Source of the DNA: DSVZ01 sp964568145
Lineage (GTDB): Bacteria; Verrucomicrobiota; Verrucomicrobiia; Limisphaerales; J093
Direction of reading: 5' to 3'
Assembly: GCA_964568145.1 (NCBI GenBank)
Contig: CAZMOZ010000010.1
Coordinates: 62,001 to 126,000, forward strand
DNA: 64,000 bases
The first letter of the stretch is position 1. Every line of letters starts with the position of its first letter. Below, one piece after another: positions 45,992 through 54,317 of this stretch. Made by a program: the position numbers and the translations under genes. Under the pieces are notes generated by a model. It worked only from the letters and a program-made list of their open reading frames with translations. It searched no databases and was not told the DNA's origin.

Positions 45992-47007
45992 TCCGCAGCC
46001 GACACCCGAGCCACTTGAACCACCGATCACAAGGCCCCGTGAAAGCCCGATTCACCGCGCTGGGCGTGGCCTTGGGTTGTGTGGCCGCCTGCGCCGCCGC
46101 TCAGCCCCGCCTCGACATCGCCCGCACCGCGCCCGGCGAACTGACTCTGACCTGGGAGGGCACCGCCCGACTCGAACGGGCCGACCGCATCGAGGGGCCT
46201 TGGGAGCACGTGCCGCAAGCCGCCAGCGGCTGGAAGACCGCGGCGGGCGCCAGCCGCCAGTTCTTCCGCCTGCGCGTCCAGTACCCGGTCGAGGTGACCC
46301 GCGCCGGCAGCGGTCGGGGGCGGGTGATCTCGGATCCGGGTGGCCTGGATTGCGGGAACACCTGCCTGGCGTGGTTCGACCCCGATACGGTCATCACCCT
46401 CACGGCGGAACCGGAAGCCGGCTCCCAGTTCGCCGGGTGGTCAGGCGCCGCCACCGGCAACCAGCCCGCCCGGTTCACGGTCACCGGACCGGTGTCCCTG
46501 ACGGCTCGCTTCGAACCGGCCCCTCCCCCCACCGGCCTGGTGAACGCCGACTTCGAGGCCGGGCCGGGTGTGGGTTGGGTCGAGTGGCCCGGCCCCCTGG
46601 TGGTGCTGGCGTCCTCGTTGGGCATCCAAGCCGCTTCAGGTCAGTATGTGGCGCGCCTGGGGTGGGGACCGGACAACCGCCGCAGCGAGGTCCTGGCCCA
46701 GGAGTTCACCCTGCCGGCCACCACGCCGCTTTACCTCGACGCGGCCTATTGGATCTATTCGGAGGAACTCTGCGACGTGGGCTACTACGACCGCTTCCGC
46801 GTGTACATCAACGATCAGGTGGTCTCGGAAAACGATCGCCTGTGCCGCTCCGACAACACCGGCGGCTGGGAATGGGCGCGCCTGAACCTGAGCGCTTACG
46901 CCGGTCAGCGCGTGGTCCTCGCCTTCGAGATTTTCTCTCACACTGCCGATCCCCTGGCCAGCATCGTGGTCCTCGACGCCCTCCGCCTCCATTCTGGCAC
47001 CCCCTGA
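45988..47007 (+). CDS. Secreted beta-sandwich protein with InlB-type repeat
   Basis: 339 residues from GTG 45988 (GTGA overlap with the protease). A GTG at 46039 gives a shorter protein beginning with a clear signal peptide (VKARFTALGVALGCVAACAA) and may be the true start. A short domain resembling the C-terminal domain of the protease is followed by a divergent InlB B-repeat (DTVITLTAEPEAGSQFAGWS, then PVSLTARFEP) and a jelly-roll domain (~185-335). No catalytic motif is seen. Coupling suggests that it is made together with the protease and may act in binding or adhesion. Confidence 0.8.
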   Translation: MIRSRHPSHLNHRSQGPVKARFTALGVALGCVAACAAAQPRLDIARTAPGELTLTWEGTARLERADRIEGPWEHVPQAASGWKTAAGASRQFFRLRVQYPVEVTRAGSGRGRVISDPGGLDCGNTCLAWFDPDTVITLTAEPEAGSQFAGWSGAATGNQPARFTVTGPVSLTARFEPAPPPTGLVNADFEAGPGVGWVEWPGPLVVLASSLGIQAASGQYVARLGWGPDNRRSEVLAQEFTLPATTPLYLDAAYWIYSEELCDVGYYDRFRVYINDQVVSENDRLCRSDNTGGWEWARLNLSAYAGQRVVLAFEIFSHTADPLASIVVLDALRLHSGTP

Positions 47008-47119
47008 ACCGGAAAGCGGTACCCACCCGATCCCTGACCCGGGGTTGCGGCAGGGGTGTGGCTCGCGGCCGCGTGAAGGGTGAGTTCCGGGACGGGGTAA
47101 CGCCAGCGCTTCGTCGAGA

Positions 47120-47527
47120 CGCGGGACGTGGCGGGTGCGCAAGACCTTCGCCGGGCCTTGCGCTGCGCGCGCCAAAAGGGGTTCAGCACGGCCTTCCGCT
47201 GGCCCCGGGCCACCCAGACGATGCGCCCACTCTCCAGGTCAATGACCAGGGTACACCGACAGACACCCGGTGGGCACCGGCTGCAACTGCCAGTGCCGGC
47301 GTCCGCGGCCAGTGGACGCCCCGGCTGCCGCAAGCCAGCCAGACCAAGGCGTCGTCGCTGACGTCCAGATGAAGGCGCAGGTCGGCATCGTTCGGCTCGG
47401 CGCGTTTGACGGTGTAACCGTCGCCGACGCCAAAGAGTTTGCTTAGGACCAGTTCGCTCATGAACCCCGCAGCCTGTCCAAGCACCCAGGAAAGCGCTGG
47501 CACTTGCCGAATGAGCCGCAAAGCCAA
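47120..47527 (-). pseudogene. ISL3-family transposase remnants
   Basis: Two pieces on the reverse strand. The first (47527 down to ~47240) resembles the ISL3 N-terminal domain: SELVLSKLFGVGDGYTVKRA, then DADLRLHLDVSDDA and WLACGSRGVHWP, the degraded Cys motif. The second (~47240 to 47120), in another frame, reads CTLVIDLESGRIVWVARGQR and KAVLNPFW, the strand that carries the first catalytic Asp. The segment between them and the C-terminal two thirds are missing. No terminal repeats were found. Confidence 0.6.
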
Positions 47528-47663
47528 CGAACGACCGAACCCCGAGAAGCTGCAACTTTTTGGTCCTGCCCCTCCTTCGGCTGGCCCTGTTGCGCCTTGA
47601 TTTCCGGCGGACGCTGCGATTGCCTTGGCGCCAGCAAAACCTCGAATTCAAACCAAACCACCT

Positions 47664-48491
47664 ATGGGCAAAGTTTATTTCGGCATCAACATGGAATTCG
47701 TCCGTCACGCGGACAAGAACTTCGAGTGGGGCGTCGCCAGGGCCGCCGAACTCGGCTACACGCACGTCGAGCCGATGGTTCACTGGGGCCGCGAGCTGCT
47801 CAGCGAGGCCGGCTACTTCCACAGCGTCTCGATGCTCGACGACCCGCTGCGCCTGCGCCGCGCCTGCGAAAAAGCCGGCATCAAGATGTCCGGCCTGTCC
47901 GCCCACACACCGCTCACCAAGCCGGAGATCGGCGTCGAGTACCTCAAGCAGGCCATCCGCTTCGCCGCCGAGGCGGGCGCGCCGGTCATCAACACCGACG
48001 AAGGCCCGAAGCAGCCCTGGACCACCGAGGAGGAGGACTTCACGTTGATGCGTTACACGATCATGGAGGCGGCGAAGGTCGCCGAACCGCGCGGCATCCT
48101 GCTCGGCCTCGAGTGCCACCAGCAGTACAGCAAGACGCCGGAGGGCCTCGACCGCATCTACAAGCTCGTGAAAAGTCCGGCCGTGGGCATCAACTACGAC
48201 ACCGGCAACGCCTTCCTGTGTGGCCACGATCCGATCAAGTGGCTCAAGCGCGTGGTCAAGCGCCTGGTCCACCTGCACGCCAAGGACATCTCGGTGGAGC
48301 ACGGCGCGGCCGAGCGCGGCAAGGTGACCGGCACGCCGGTGGGTTGCGCCTGCGGTGACGGCGTCGTGGACTGGCGGAAGGTCATCGAGATCGTGCGGCG
48401 GGACTGCCCGCGCGACATCGTGCTGTCCGTAGAATGCGGCACCATCGAGCAGGCGGAACGGTCGATCAGGCATCTGAAGAGCTTGTCGTAA
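47664..48491 (+). CDS. Sugar phosphate isomerase/epimerase family protein
   Basis: 275 residues from ATG 47664. A TIM-barrel of the AP-endonuclease-2/xylose-isomerase-like superfamily. Expected metal-site residues occur in GLECHQQYSK, GINYDTGNAFLCG, LVHLHAKDIS and DIVLSVECGTIEQ. No signal peptide, so cytoplasmic, in contrast to the exported paralogue at 61394. Such enzymes isomerise or epimerise keto-sugars or inositols; the substrate is not predictable. Its last ~32 codons recur in decayed form at 49035-49131, beyond a broken toxin-antitoxin pair. Confidence 0.93.
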   Translation: MGKVYFGINMEFVRHADKNFEWGVARAAELGYTHVEPMVHWGRELLSEAGYFHSVSMLDDPLRLRRACEKAGIKMSGLSAHTPLTKPEIGVEYLKQAIRFAAEAGAPVINTDEGPKQPWTTEEEDFTLMRYTIMEAAKVAEPRGILLGLECHQQYSKTPEGLDRIYKLVKSPAVGINYDTGNAFLCGHDPIKWLKRVVKRLVHLHAKDISVEHGAAERGKVTGTPVGCACGDGVVDWRKVIEIVRRDCPRDIVLSVECGTIEQAERSIRHLKSLS

Positions 48492-48554
48492 ACCCGGCGC
48501 GGCGCCGCCTGCTGCGTTGTTTGCCAGGGCGGGCGGCGAAACCAGCGTTCAGAC

Positions 48555-48737
48555 ATGAACACGGTCGTCGAGATTGAAGCTGCCATCGAGAAGCTGCCGC
48601 CCCCGGACTTGCCGAAGTTGCCGGCCTGGCGGGACGATTATCGGGCCATGGTCGGAGCTTCCGAAGCGCTGTTCGGTCTTTACGACGCAGAGGAAGCGCA
48701 GGCCGAAGACGAAACGCGACGACGTTTGGCTGGCTGA
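48555..48737 (+). CDS. Small antitoxin-like protein (MazE-position)
   Basis: 60 residues. The N-terminus MNTVVEIEAAIEKLPPPDLP resembles that of short antitoxins that often precede PIN or PemK toxins. Its end overlaps by 29 bp the frame of a MazF/PemK-like toxin, which is now broken. No separate DNA-binding fold can be assigned at this length. It may be a leftover antitoxin. It could also still bind toxins of other loci, but that is speculation. Confidence 0.65.
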   Translation: MNTVVEIEAAIEKLPPPDLPKLPAWRDDYRAMVGASEALFGLYDAEEAQAEDETRRRLAG

Positions 48738-49004
48738 TCTGGGTCTGGCAGCAAGGGTTCACCCTGCGCCGGTGCTGGGCGTTGACCACCAGCAGGACGA
48801 GCGAGCCGTGGTGACGTTTGTGACCCGCACAACGAGTATTCGCGGGACGGAATACGAAGTTGCCCATCAGGCCTGGCGATGCCCGCAGGCGCTTTCGACG
48901 CGCTAGACATCGGAACAGTGAGGCTGGAACGGCGGTTGGAAGTGGGGGACGCGCCGACGCGGGCCCGGGTGGTGGAGGCGGTGCGTGCTTGGCTGGCGTT
49001 GTGA
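48709..49004 (+). pseudogene. MazF/PemK-like mRNA interferase toxin, broken
   Basis: The first ~55 codons read KRDDVWLADLGLAARVHPAP, then DERAVVTFVTRTTSIRGTEY and EVAHQA, the usual MazF beta-barrel order. The place of the start codon is ACG (48709), where ATG would be expected. Near nt 48870 the frame shifts, and the rest (MPAGAFDALDIGTVRLERRL to VVEAVRAWLAL) continues in another frame to TGA at 49002. With no start and a frameshift the toxin is inactive. The downstream piece matches the family C-terminus well, so the loss is recent. Confidence 0.75.
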
Positions 49005-49034
49005 TTGGTCGCCAGCTCGCGATTCAGGGTAAGC

Positions 49035-49131
49035 GTGAAGCGGATTGCCCGCGCGACATCGTCCTGTCTGTCGAATGCGGCGCCATCGAGCAGACCAGCA
49101 GTCCATCAAGCACTTGAAGAGCCTGGCATGA
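49035..49131 (+). pseudogene. 3' remnant of a second sugar phosphate isomerase/epimerase gene
   Basis: The block encodes ADCPRDIVLSVECGAIEQ, matching DCPRDIVLSVECGTIEQ at the end of the intact gene (48403 onward). After one missing base it continues as SIKHLKSLA and a stop, against SIRHLKSLS in the gene. Nucleotide identity is roughly 80%, so it descends from a paralogue instead of a fresh duplication. Confidence 0.75.
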
Positions 49132-49184
49132 GGCAGTTCCGCACCGGATCTTGCAGAGCTGCGTTGCCTGGCTAGAGTTGGGTT

Positions 49185-49388
49185 GTGCCGCGGAAAGTCA
49201 GAGAGTTGATCCGCGACCTGCTGCAGGCCGGGTTTTATGAGATTCCTGGTGGCGGGAAGGGATCCCACCGCAAATACGGACATGTCAGGTATCCCGGCGC
49301 GGTAACGTTGAGCGGCAATTCTGGTGATGACGCGAAACATTACCAAGAAAAACAGGTCCGACTTGCGATTGAACGTGTCCAGTCATGA
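49185..49388 (+). CDS. hicA: HicA mRNA interferase toxin
   Basis: 67 residues from GTG 49185. The fold is a dsRNA-binding-like toxin: VRELIRDLLQAGFYEIPGGG leads to the catalytic-His motif GKGSHRKYGH, followed by TLSGNSGDDAK. In known systems HicA cleaves mRNA. The gene is intact and its stop overlaps the hicB ATG by 4 bp, so this is a normal hicAB order. Confidence 0.93.
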   Translation: MPRKVRELIRDLLQAGFYEIPGGGKGSHRKYGHVRYPGAVTLSGNSGDDAKHYQEKQVRLAIERVQS

Positions 49389-49606
49389 AAGCCAGCGACC
49401 GCTATTACAAATGGGTTGAGTGGAACGCCAAGGACGGCGTGTACATTGGGAAATGCCCCGACCTTATCACTGGTATCCACGGCGACGACCCCGTGCGGCT
49501 TTACGGTGAGCTTTGCGAAGTGGTGGAGGAGGTTATCCATCACCTTCAGTCGGAAGGCCGTCCTCTCCCGCCCGTCCGAACCCGTCCGATGCAGGAAGTG
49601 GCGTGA
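49385..49606 (+). CDS. hicB: HicB-type antitoxin
   Basis: 73 residues. It has the partial RNase H-like fold of HicB (YYKWVEWNAKDGVYIGKCPD, then GIHGDDPVRLYGELCEVVEE). It lacks the C-terminal HTH or RHH domain that many HicB proteins use to bind their promoter, so repression may need another protein, or this belongs to the short HicB class. Translationally coupled to hicA. Confidence 0.93.
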   Translation: MKASDRYYKWVEWNAKDGVYIGKCPDLITGIHGDDPVRLYGELCEVVEEVIHHLQSEGRPLPPVRTRPMQEVA

Positions 49607-49654
49607 TGGGGAGAAGCGGCGCCGCGTTGGCCGGATTCCAGGCAGATTGCCGGT

Positions 49655-50689
49655 TTAGTTCCCACCCTCCGCCGACGCGTAGTAATCGTACTGCAGCCTC
49701 CAGGTGAACTCCGCGCCGGGTTCCACGTTCAGGGCGATGAACGGCTCGATGGAATGCGGCGCGCGGATGGCCCACAAGGCCACGCGTGAGAGGGGACGGT
49801 CGGCGGTGATGCGCACGCCCACGCCCGCATCGCGGCTTTCTACACGGACATCGTAGTCCTTCGCGTCGGGACCGAAGCCGGAGATGCGCGTGTACACGCG
49901 GTCCTCGCCGGTCAGGGTCTTCTTGAGCAGCAGTTGGTTGCCCCGGACTTCCGCAATGGCCGGATCGAGCGGCGGGTCGGCCTGGATTGGGAACGGCACC
50001 GTCAGCACCAGGCCGGGACCGGGCGGCTGGCGGTCAAGGTACAGGAAGTTGTGGTTGTAAACGCTCGACGAGATGGAGCGTCGGCCGGTGTTGCGCAGCG
50101 AATGGGCGAGGACCATCTGCGCCTGGTCGCCGGTGAGCGACACGGTCTTGCGGTAGTCGTAGCCGTGGCCGGTCGCGGGATTGGAGACTTCCTGCCGGAA
50201 TTCGACGGCTCCAGCCTGGCGTGTCACGGTCCACTTGCCGCCGTCCACGATCGGGTACAGCCGATACGGATCGTAAGGCTTGTCATCCGGCCGGCGCAGC
50301 ACGCCCACGCCGATTTTGATAAACGTCCCGCCGGGCCGGGCGTCGTCGAAGCCGAGCGGCTTGCCGTTTGCCGTGAACTCCTCCACCGGCCCGGTGATCG
50401 CGGTGCAAGGCCCGGCCACGATGTCCGCGCCGTCGTAGATGAAGTCGTGAACGTCGCCCGTGCGCTGGAACCAGGGCGGGTAAAACTCGTGCCCGGCGAA
50501 CTGGAGGCTGCCGACCACGCCGGACCAGTCGAAGCGGGTGCCGCGATAAAAGCCCGCGTGCGCGTCCGGCAGATACAGCTTCACGCGCAGCGGGCGGTTG
50601 GCGATTTCGGCAGCGGGCGCGGAATCGGCGGCGAGGCCGACCCCGGTGGCCAGCGGCACGCCCAGGACAAGGCAGGCGGTGGTTTTCAT
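49655..50689 (-). CDS. Secreted mutarotase-like beta-sandwich protein
   Basis: 344 residues from ATG 50689, with a signal peptide (TTACLVLGVPLATGVGLAA). The mature protein is a beta-rich domain with HDFIYDGADIVAGPCTAITG, GGTFIKIGVGVLRRPDDKPY, VYNHNFLYLD and a final APHSIEPFIALNVEPG. The order resembles galactose-mutarotase-like (aldose epimerase) folds found in uncharacterised exported proteins of Acidobacteriota and Verrucomicrobiota. A role in sugar handling is an inference from the fold and from the GH127 gene across the divergent spacer. Confidence 0.8.
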   Translation of the reverse strand: MKTTACLVLGVPLATGVGLAADSAPAAEIANRPLRVKLYLPDAHAGFYRGTRFDWSGVVGSLQFAGHEFYPPWFQRTGDVHDFIYDGADIVAGPCTAITGPVEEFTANGKPLGFDDARPGGTFIKIGVGVLRRPDDKPYDPYRLYPIVDGGKWTVTRQAGAVEFRQEVSNPATGHGYDYRKTVSLTGDQAQMVLAHSLRNTGRRSISSSVYNHNFLYLDRQPPGPGLVLTVPFPIQADPPLDPAIAEVRGNQLLLKKTLTGEDRVYTRISGFGPDAKDYDVRVESRDAGVGVRITADRPLSRVALWAIRAPHSIEPFIALNVEPGAEFTWRLQYDYYASAEGGN

Positions 50690-50801
50690 GTGCGCGAGCA
50701 TGGCCGGGATCGCCGCCGGAAACAAACGTGTTCTGCGCCCGAAGCACCATTGCACCAGCCCCCGGCTTGACCCGCGCCGCGCCAGACCACAGCCTGACGC
50801 G

Positions 50802-51722
50802 GTGAAACCGTTTACCCCCGGGCTGCTGCTGCTGGCCGTCCTGCCTTTGCTGGGCGGCGTCGCGTCGCCGGCGCAGACCCATCCGCCCGCCAATCTCGCG
50901 CTGGTCGCCACAGCTTCGACGTCGTTTGTCTCGGGTCACGAAACGATCACCGCGCTCAATGACGGTTCGAGTCCGGCGCACTCGGACGACAAGAGCCGGG
51001 GCGCTTGCGGCAACTGGTCGCGCACCGGCACCCAGTGGGTCCAGTACGACTGGCCCCAGACGATCCAGACGGACCGGGTCGAAGTGTACTGGTTCGACGA
51101 CCAGCGCGGCGTGCGGTTGCCCAGGGCGTGCCGGCTGTTGTACTGGGATGGCAGCGCCTTTGCGCCCGTGAAGAACGTGAGCGGACTGGGCCTCGAGGCG
51201 AACCGGTTCAACGTCACCACGTTTCCCGCGATCACGACCACCCGCCTGCGCCTCGAAATGGACGGGCGTGACACCTTCTCGACCGGCCTGCTCGAATGGC
51301 GCGTGCTGGATGCCGGCGGCTCCCCCAACTTCGCGCCCGCGGTCAACGGCAAACGCGTCAAGCCACGCCTCGAAGCCGGCTACGCGGTCCTCCACCGCAA
51401 GTGGCGGGCGGGCGACCGGATTGAGCTCGAGCTGCCGCTCGCCGTGCAGCGCATCACCGCGAGCGAACAAATCGTGGCGAACCGGAGCCACGTGGTGTTC
51501 CGCTTCGGACCGCTGATCTACAACTTCGAAAGCGTGGACCAGAACCTCGACGCCGTGCTGAGCGCGTCCGCGCCGCTGGCCACCGAATGGCGGGGCGGCC
51601 TTTTGGGCGGCGTGGTGGTCATCAAAGGCTCGTCAACAGACGGCAAGCCGCTGCTGGCGGTTCCAAACTTCGCCCGGCTCAATCGCGGCGGCCGGTCCAT
51701 CGTGTGGATTCGTGCGGAGTAG
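50802..51722 (+). CDS. F5/8-type-C domain joined to the C-terminal tail of a GH127 enzyme
   Basis: 306 residues from GTG 50802, with a signal peptide (VKPFTPGLLLLAVLPLLGGV). Residues ~30-185 are a discoidin-like carbohydrate-binding domain (ALNDGSSPAHSDDKSRGACG, VQYDWPQTIQTDRVEVYWFD, RLRLEMDGRDTFSTGLLEWR). Directly after SPNFAPAV the sequence becomes the C-terminal beta-sandwich of DUF1680/GH127 proteins: NGKRVKPRLEAGYAVLHRKW, then GDRIELELPLAVQRI and FRFGPLIYNFE. The catalytic (alpha/alpha)6 barrel that should stand between is missing, yet the frame is intact. It may still bind sugar but cannot be a GH127 hydrolase. The full-length GH127 gene follows 61 nt downstream. Confidence 0.8.
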   Translation: MKPFTPGLLLLAVLPLLGGVASPAQTHPPANLALVATASTSFVSGHETITALNDGSSPAHSDDKSRGACGNWSRTGTQWVQYDWPQTIQTDRVEVYWFDDQRGVRLPRACRLLYWDGSAFAPVKNVSGLGLEANRFNVTTFPAITTTRLRLEMDGRDTFSTGLLEWRVLDAGGSPNFAPAVNGKRVKPRLEAGYAVLHRKWRAGDRIELELPLAVQRITASEQIVANRSHVVFRFGPLIYNFESVDQNLDAVLSASAPLATEWRGGLLGGVVVIKGSSTDGKPLLAVPNFARLNRGGRSIVWIRAE

Positions 51723-51783
51723 CCCGCTGCGACTGCCGGGCCTGACGCCCTGCCAGGCGATGGCGCTTAATCGTCAATTTTCC

Positions 51784-54279
51784 ATGAAACCCTGGTTTCC
51801 TGTTTCCTCGCGGGAGCGTGGCGGCATCTGCGCGCCGCGTTCGAGCTGTCCCGGCTTTGCGGCGCTGAGCGTCGTCGTTCTGGCGGGACCGCTCCTCGCC
51901 GCCCCGATCAAGCCGGTGATTCCGCCCGCCGCGCGACCCCTGCCTCTGACCGCCGTGCGACTCACCGGCGGCCCGCTCAAACACGCCCAGGACCTCAACG
52001 CGAAGTACCTGCTCGCGCTCGAGCCGGACCGGATGCTCGCCGGCTACCGTCTGCGCGCCGGCTTGGAGCCGAAAGCCCGGAGCTACGGCGGCTGGGATTC
52101 GGTCGAAGGCAAGCAACTGACGGGTCACATCACCGGCCATTACCTGTCGGCGGTGAGCCTGATGTACGCCGCCACGGGCGATCCGCGGTTCAAGGAGCGC
52201 GCGGACTACATCGTCCAGGAACTGCGGGAAGTCCAGACCCAGCGCGGCACCGGCTATCTGGGCGCCATCACCGACAGCCAGGGCACCGATGGCGAGGTGG
52301 TTTTTCAACAAGTGGCGCGGGGCGACATCCGCTCCGGCGGCTTCGACCTGAATGGCATGTGGTCGCCGTGGTACACGCTTCACAAAACCTTCGCCGGGCT
52401 GCGCGACGCGTACCGGCACACCGGCAACCCGCTCGCGCTCGAACTGGAGATCCAGTTCGCCGCCTGGACCGAAGGTGTCGTGGCGCCGCTCAGCGACGTC
52501 CAGGTCCAGCGGATGCTCAATACCGAGTTCGGCGGCATGAACGAAATCTGCGTGGACCTCCACGCCGACACCGGCGAGCCCCGCTGGCTGGCGCTCAGCT
52601 ACAAGTTCGAGCACCGCGCGTTCACCGAGCCACTGAAACGCCACCAGGACAACCTCGCCGGCCAGCACGGCAACACGCAGGTCCCGAAGCTGATCGGCTC
52701 GCTCGCCCGCTTTGCCTCGGCCGGTGACCCGGGCGACGGCTTGCCCGCGGGCTTTTTCTGGGACCGCGTCGTGCAGCACCACAGCTACGCGACCGGCGGC
52801 CACGGCAAGGACGAGTACTTCGCCGAGCCGGACCGGCTGAGCGACCGCGTGGACGGCCGCACGGCCGAGACCTGCAACGTGTACAACATGCTCAAACTGA
52901 CGCGGAAGCTGTTCGCCCTCCGGCCGGACGCGCATTACGCCGATTTCCACGAGCGCGCCCTGTTCAACCACATCCTTGCCTCGCAGGACCCGCAAGACGG
53001 CTGGGCGTGCTACATGGTGCCGGTGGGCCGCGGCGTGCGGCGCGAGTACGAGTGCAACCTGCTCGATGGCGGCTTCACCTGCTGCACCGGCTCGAGCATG
53101 GAAAGCCACGCGTTGCACGGCGACGGCCTTTATTACGAATCCGGCGACACACTCTGGGTGAATCTCTACGCGCCGTCAGTCGCCGAGTGGCCCGCCGCCG
53201 GCGCGAAGCTCACGCTGGAAACGGACTTCCCCGAAGGCGAATCGGCCGCGGTCAAACTCGCGCTCGCGGCGCCCAGGGAACTCACGCTGGCTCTGCGCCG
53301 GCCGTTCTGGGCCGGCGCCAACTTCGCCATCGTCATCAACGGGGAGGCCGTGCCGGCGGAGTTGCTGGGCGAGCCCTGGACGGCAACCGGCGGCCGCCGC
53401 GATGCGCCCAAACCCACGCCGACAACAAGCTGGTTCGTCCAACTCCGGCGCACCTGGCAGAGCGGCGACACCGTCATGGTCACCTTTCCCAAACATCTGC
53501 GCCTGGAACCGCTGCCGGACAACCCGCGGCGCGTCGCGCTCTTGTGGGGCCCGCTGGTGCTGGCGGGCGACCTCGGTCCGGAAGACGAACCGGACAAGCG
53601 CGGCGGTCGCGGAAACACGCTCGACGACGTGCCGGTTTTTGTTTCGGCCGGGCGACCTGTGGCCGACTGGCTCCAGCCGGTGGCCGGCAAACCGGGCTGG
53701 TTCCGCACCGTGGGCGTGGGCCGGGACCGCGACGTGGAGTTCACGCCGTTCCACCGGTTGCACCGCCGGACGTACGCGGTGTACTGGGACCTTTTCACCC
53801 CGCCGGAATGGGAGCAGCGCGCCGCCGAAATCGCCGCTGCGCGGGAAAAACAGCGGAAGCTCGAAGCCGCCACGGTCGGCTTCGTCCAGCCGGGCGAGAT
53901 GCAGGCCGAGCGCGACGCCAGCATGCAGGGTGAGGACACTTCGCCCGACCGGGTGATGGGCCGGCCCGGCCGGCGCGGTCGGAAATGGTTTTCGTTCGAT
54001 CTGCCCGTGGACCCCGCGCACCCGATGGCGCTGGTGGTCACGTACAACCACGACGAGTGGCAGGAACGCACGTTTGAAATCCTGGTGGACGGGACACGCG
54101 TGGGCGAGCAGACGATCGAGCGCCGCGGGCCCATGCGCTTCTTCGACGTGGAGTACCCCGTGCCGGCGGAGGTCGTGCACGGCAGGCGGAAGGTTACCGT
54201 GAAGTTCCAGGCCACGCGCGGCAACGAAATCGGCTGCGTCTTCGGCCTCCGCATGATCCGCGCGGATGGGGAGCGCTGA
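51784..54279 (+). CDS. GH127 beta-L-arabinofuranosidase-like protein (DUF1680)
   Basis: 831 residues from ATG 51784; an in-frame Met at 51712 overlaps the preceding gene. A signal peptide-like start is followed by the (alpha/alpha)6 barrel. The metal/catalytic residues of the characterised enzyme HypBA1 have counterparts: Glu362 and Cys364 in AETCNVYNML and Cys433-Cys434 in GGFTCCTGSSMESH. These enzymes release beta-L-arabinofuranose via a Cys nucleophile and zinc. The C-terminus has a beta-sandwich (RVALLWGPLVLAGDLGPEDE) and an added domain ending in FEILVDGTRVGEQTIERRGP. It forms a probable operon with the F5/8C chimera. Confidence 0.94.
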   Translation: MKPWFPVSSRERGGICAPRSSCPGFAALSVVVLAGPLLAAPIKPVIPPAARPLPLTAVRLTGGPLKHAQDLNAKYLLALEPDRMLAGYRLRAGLEPKARSYGGWDSVEGKQLTGHITGHYLSAVSLMYAATGDPRFKERADYIVQELREVQTQRGTGYLGAITDSQGTDGEVVFQQVARGDIRSGGFDLNGMWSPWYTLHKTFAGLRDAYRHTGNPLALELEIQFAAWTEGVVAPLSDVQVQRMLNTEFGGMNEICVDLHADTGEPRWLALSYKFEHRAFTEPLKRHQDNLAGQHGNTQVPKLIGSLARFASAGDPGDGLPAGFFWDRVVQHHSYATGGHGKDEYFAEPDRLSDRVDGRTAETCNVYNMLKLTRKLFALRPDAHYADFHERALFNHILASQDPQDGWACYMVPVGRGVRREYECNLLDGGFTCCTGSSMESHALHGDGLYYESGDTLWVNLYAPSVAEWPAAGAKLTLETDFPEGESAAVKLALAAPRELTLALRRPFWAGANFAIVINGEAVPAELLGEPWTATGGRRDAPKPTPTTSWFVQLRRTWQSGDTVMVTFPKHLRLEPLPDNPRRVALLWGPLVLAGDLGPEDEPDKRGGRGNTLDDVPVFVSAGRPVADWLQPVAGKPGWFRTVGVGRDRDVEFTPFHRLHRRTYAVYWDLFTPPEWEQRAAEIAAAREKQRKLEAATVGFVQPGEMQAERDASMQGEDTSPDRVMGRPGRRGRKWFSFDLPVDPAHPMALVVTYNHDEWQERTFEILVDGTRVGEQTIERRGPMRFFDVEYPVPAEVVHGRRKVTVKFQATRGNEIGCVFGLRMIRADGER

Positions 54280-54317
54280 GGACGACGAACTGGGTTGGGC
54301 AGCGCGCCTTTGGTAAC

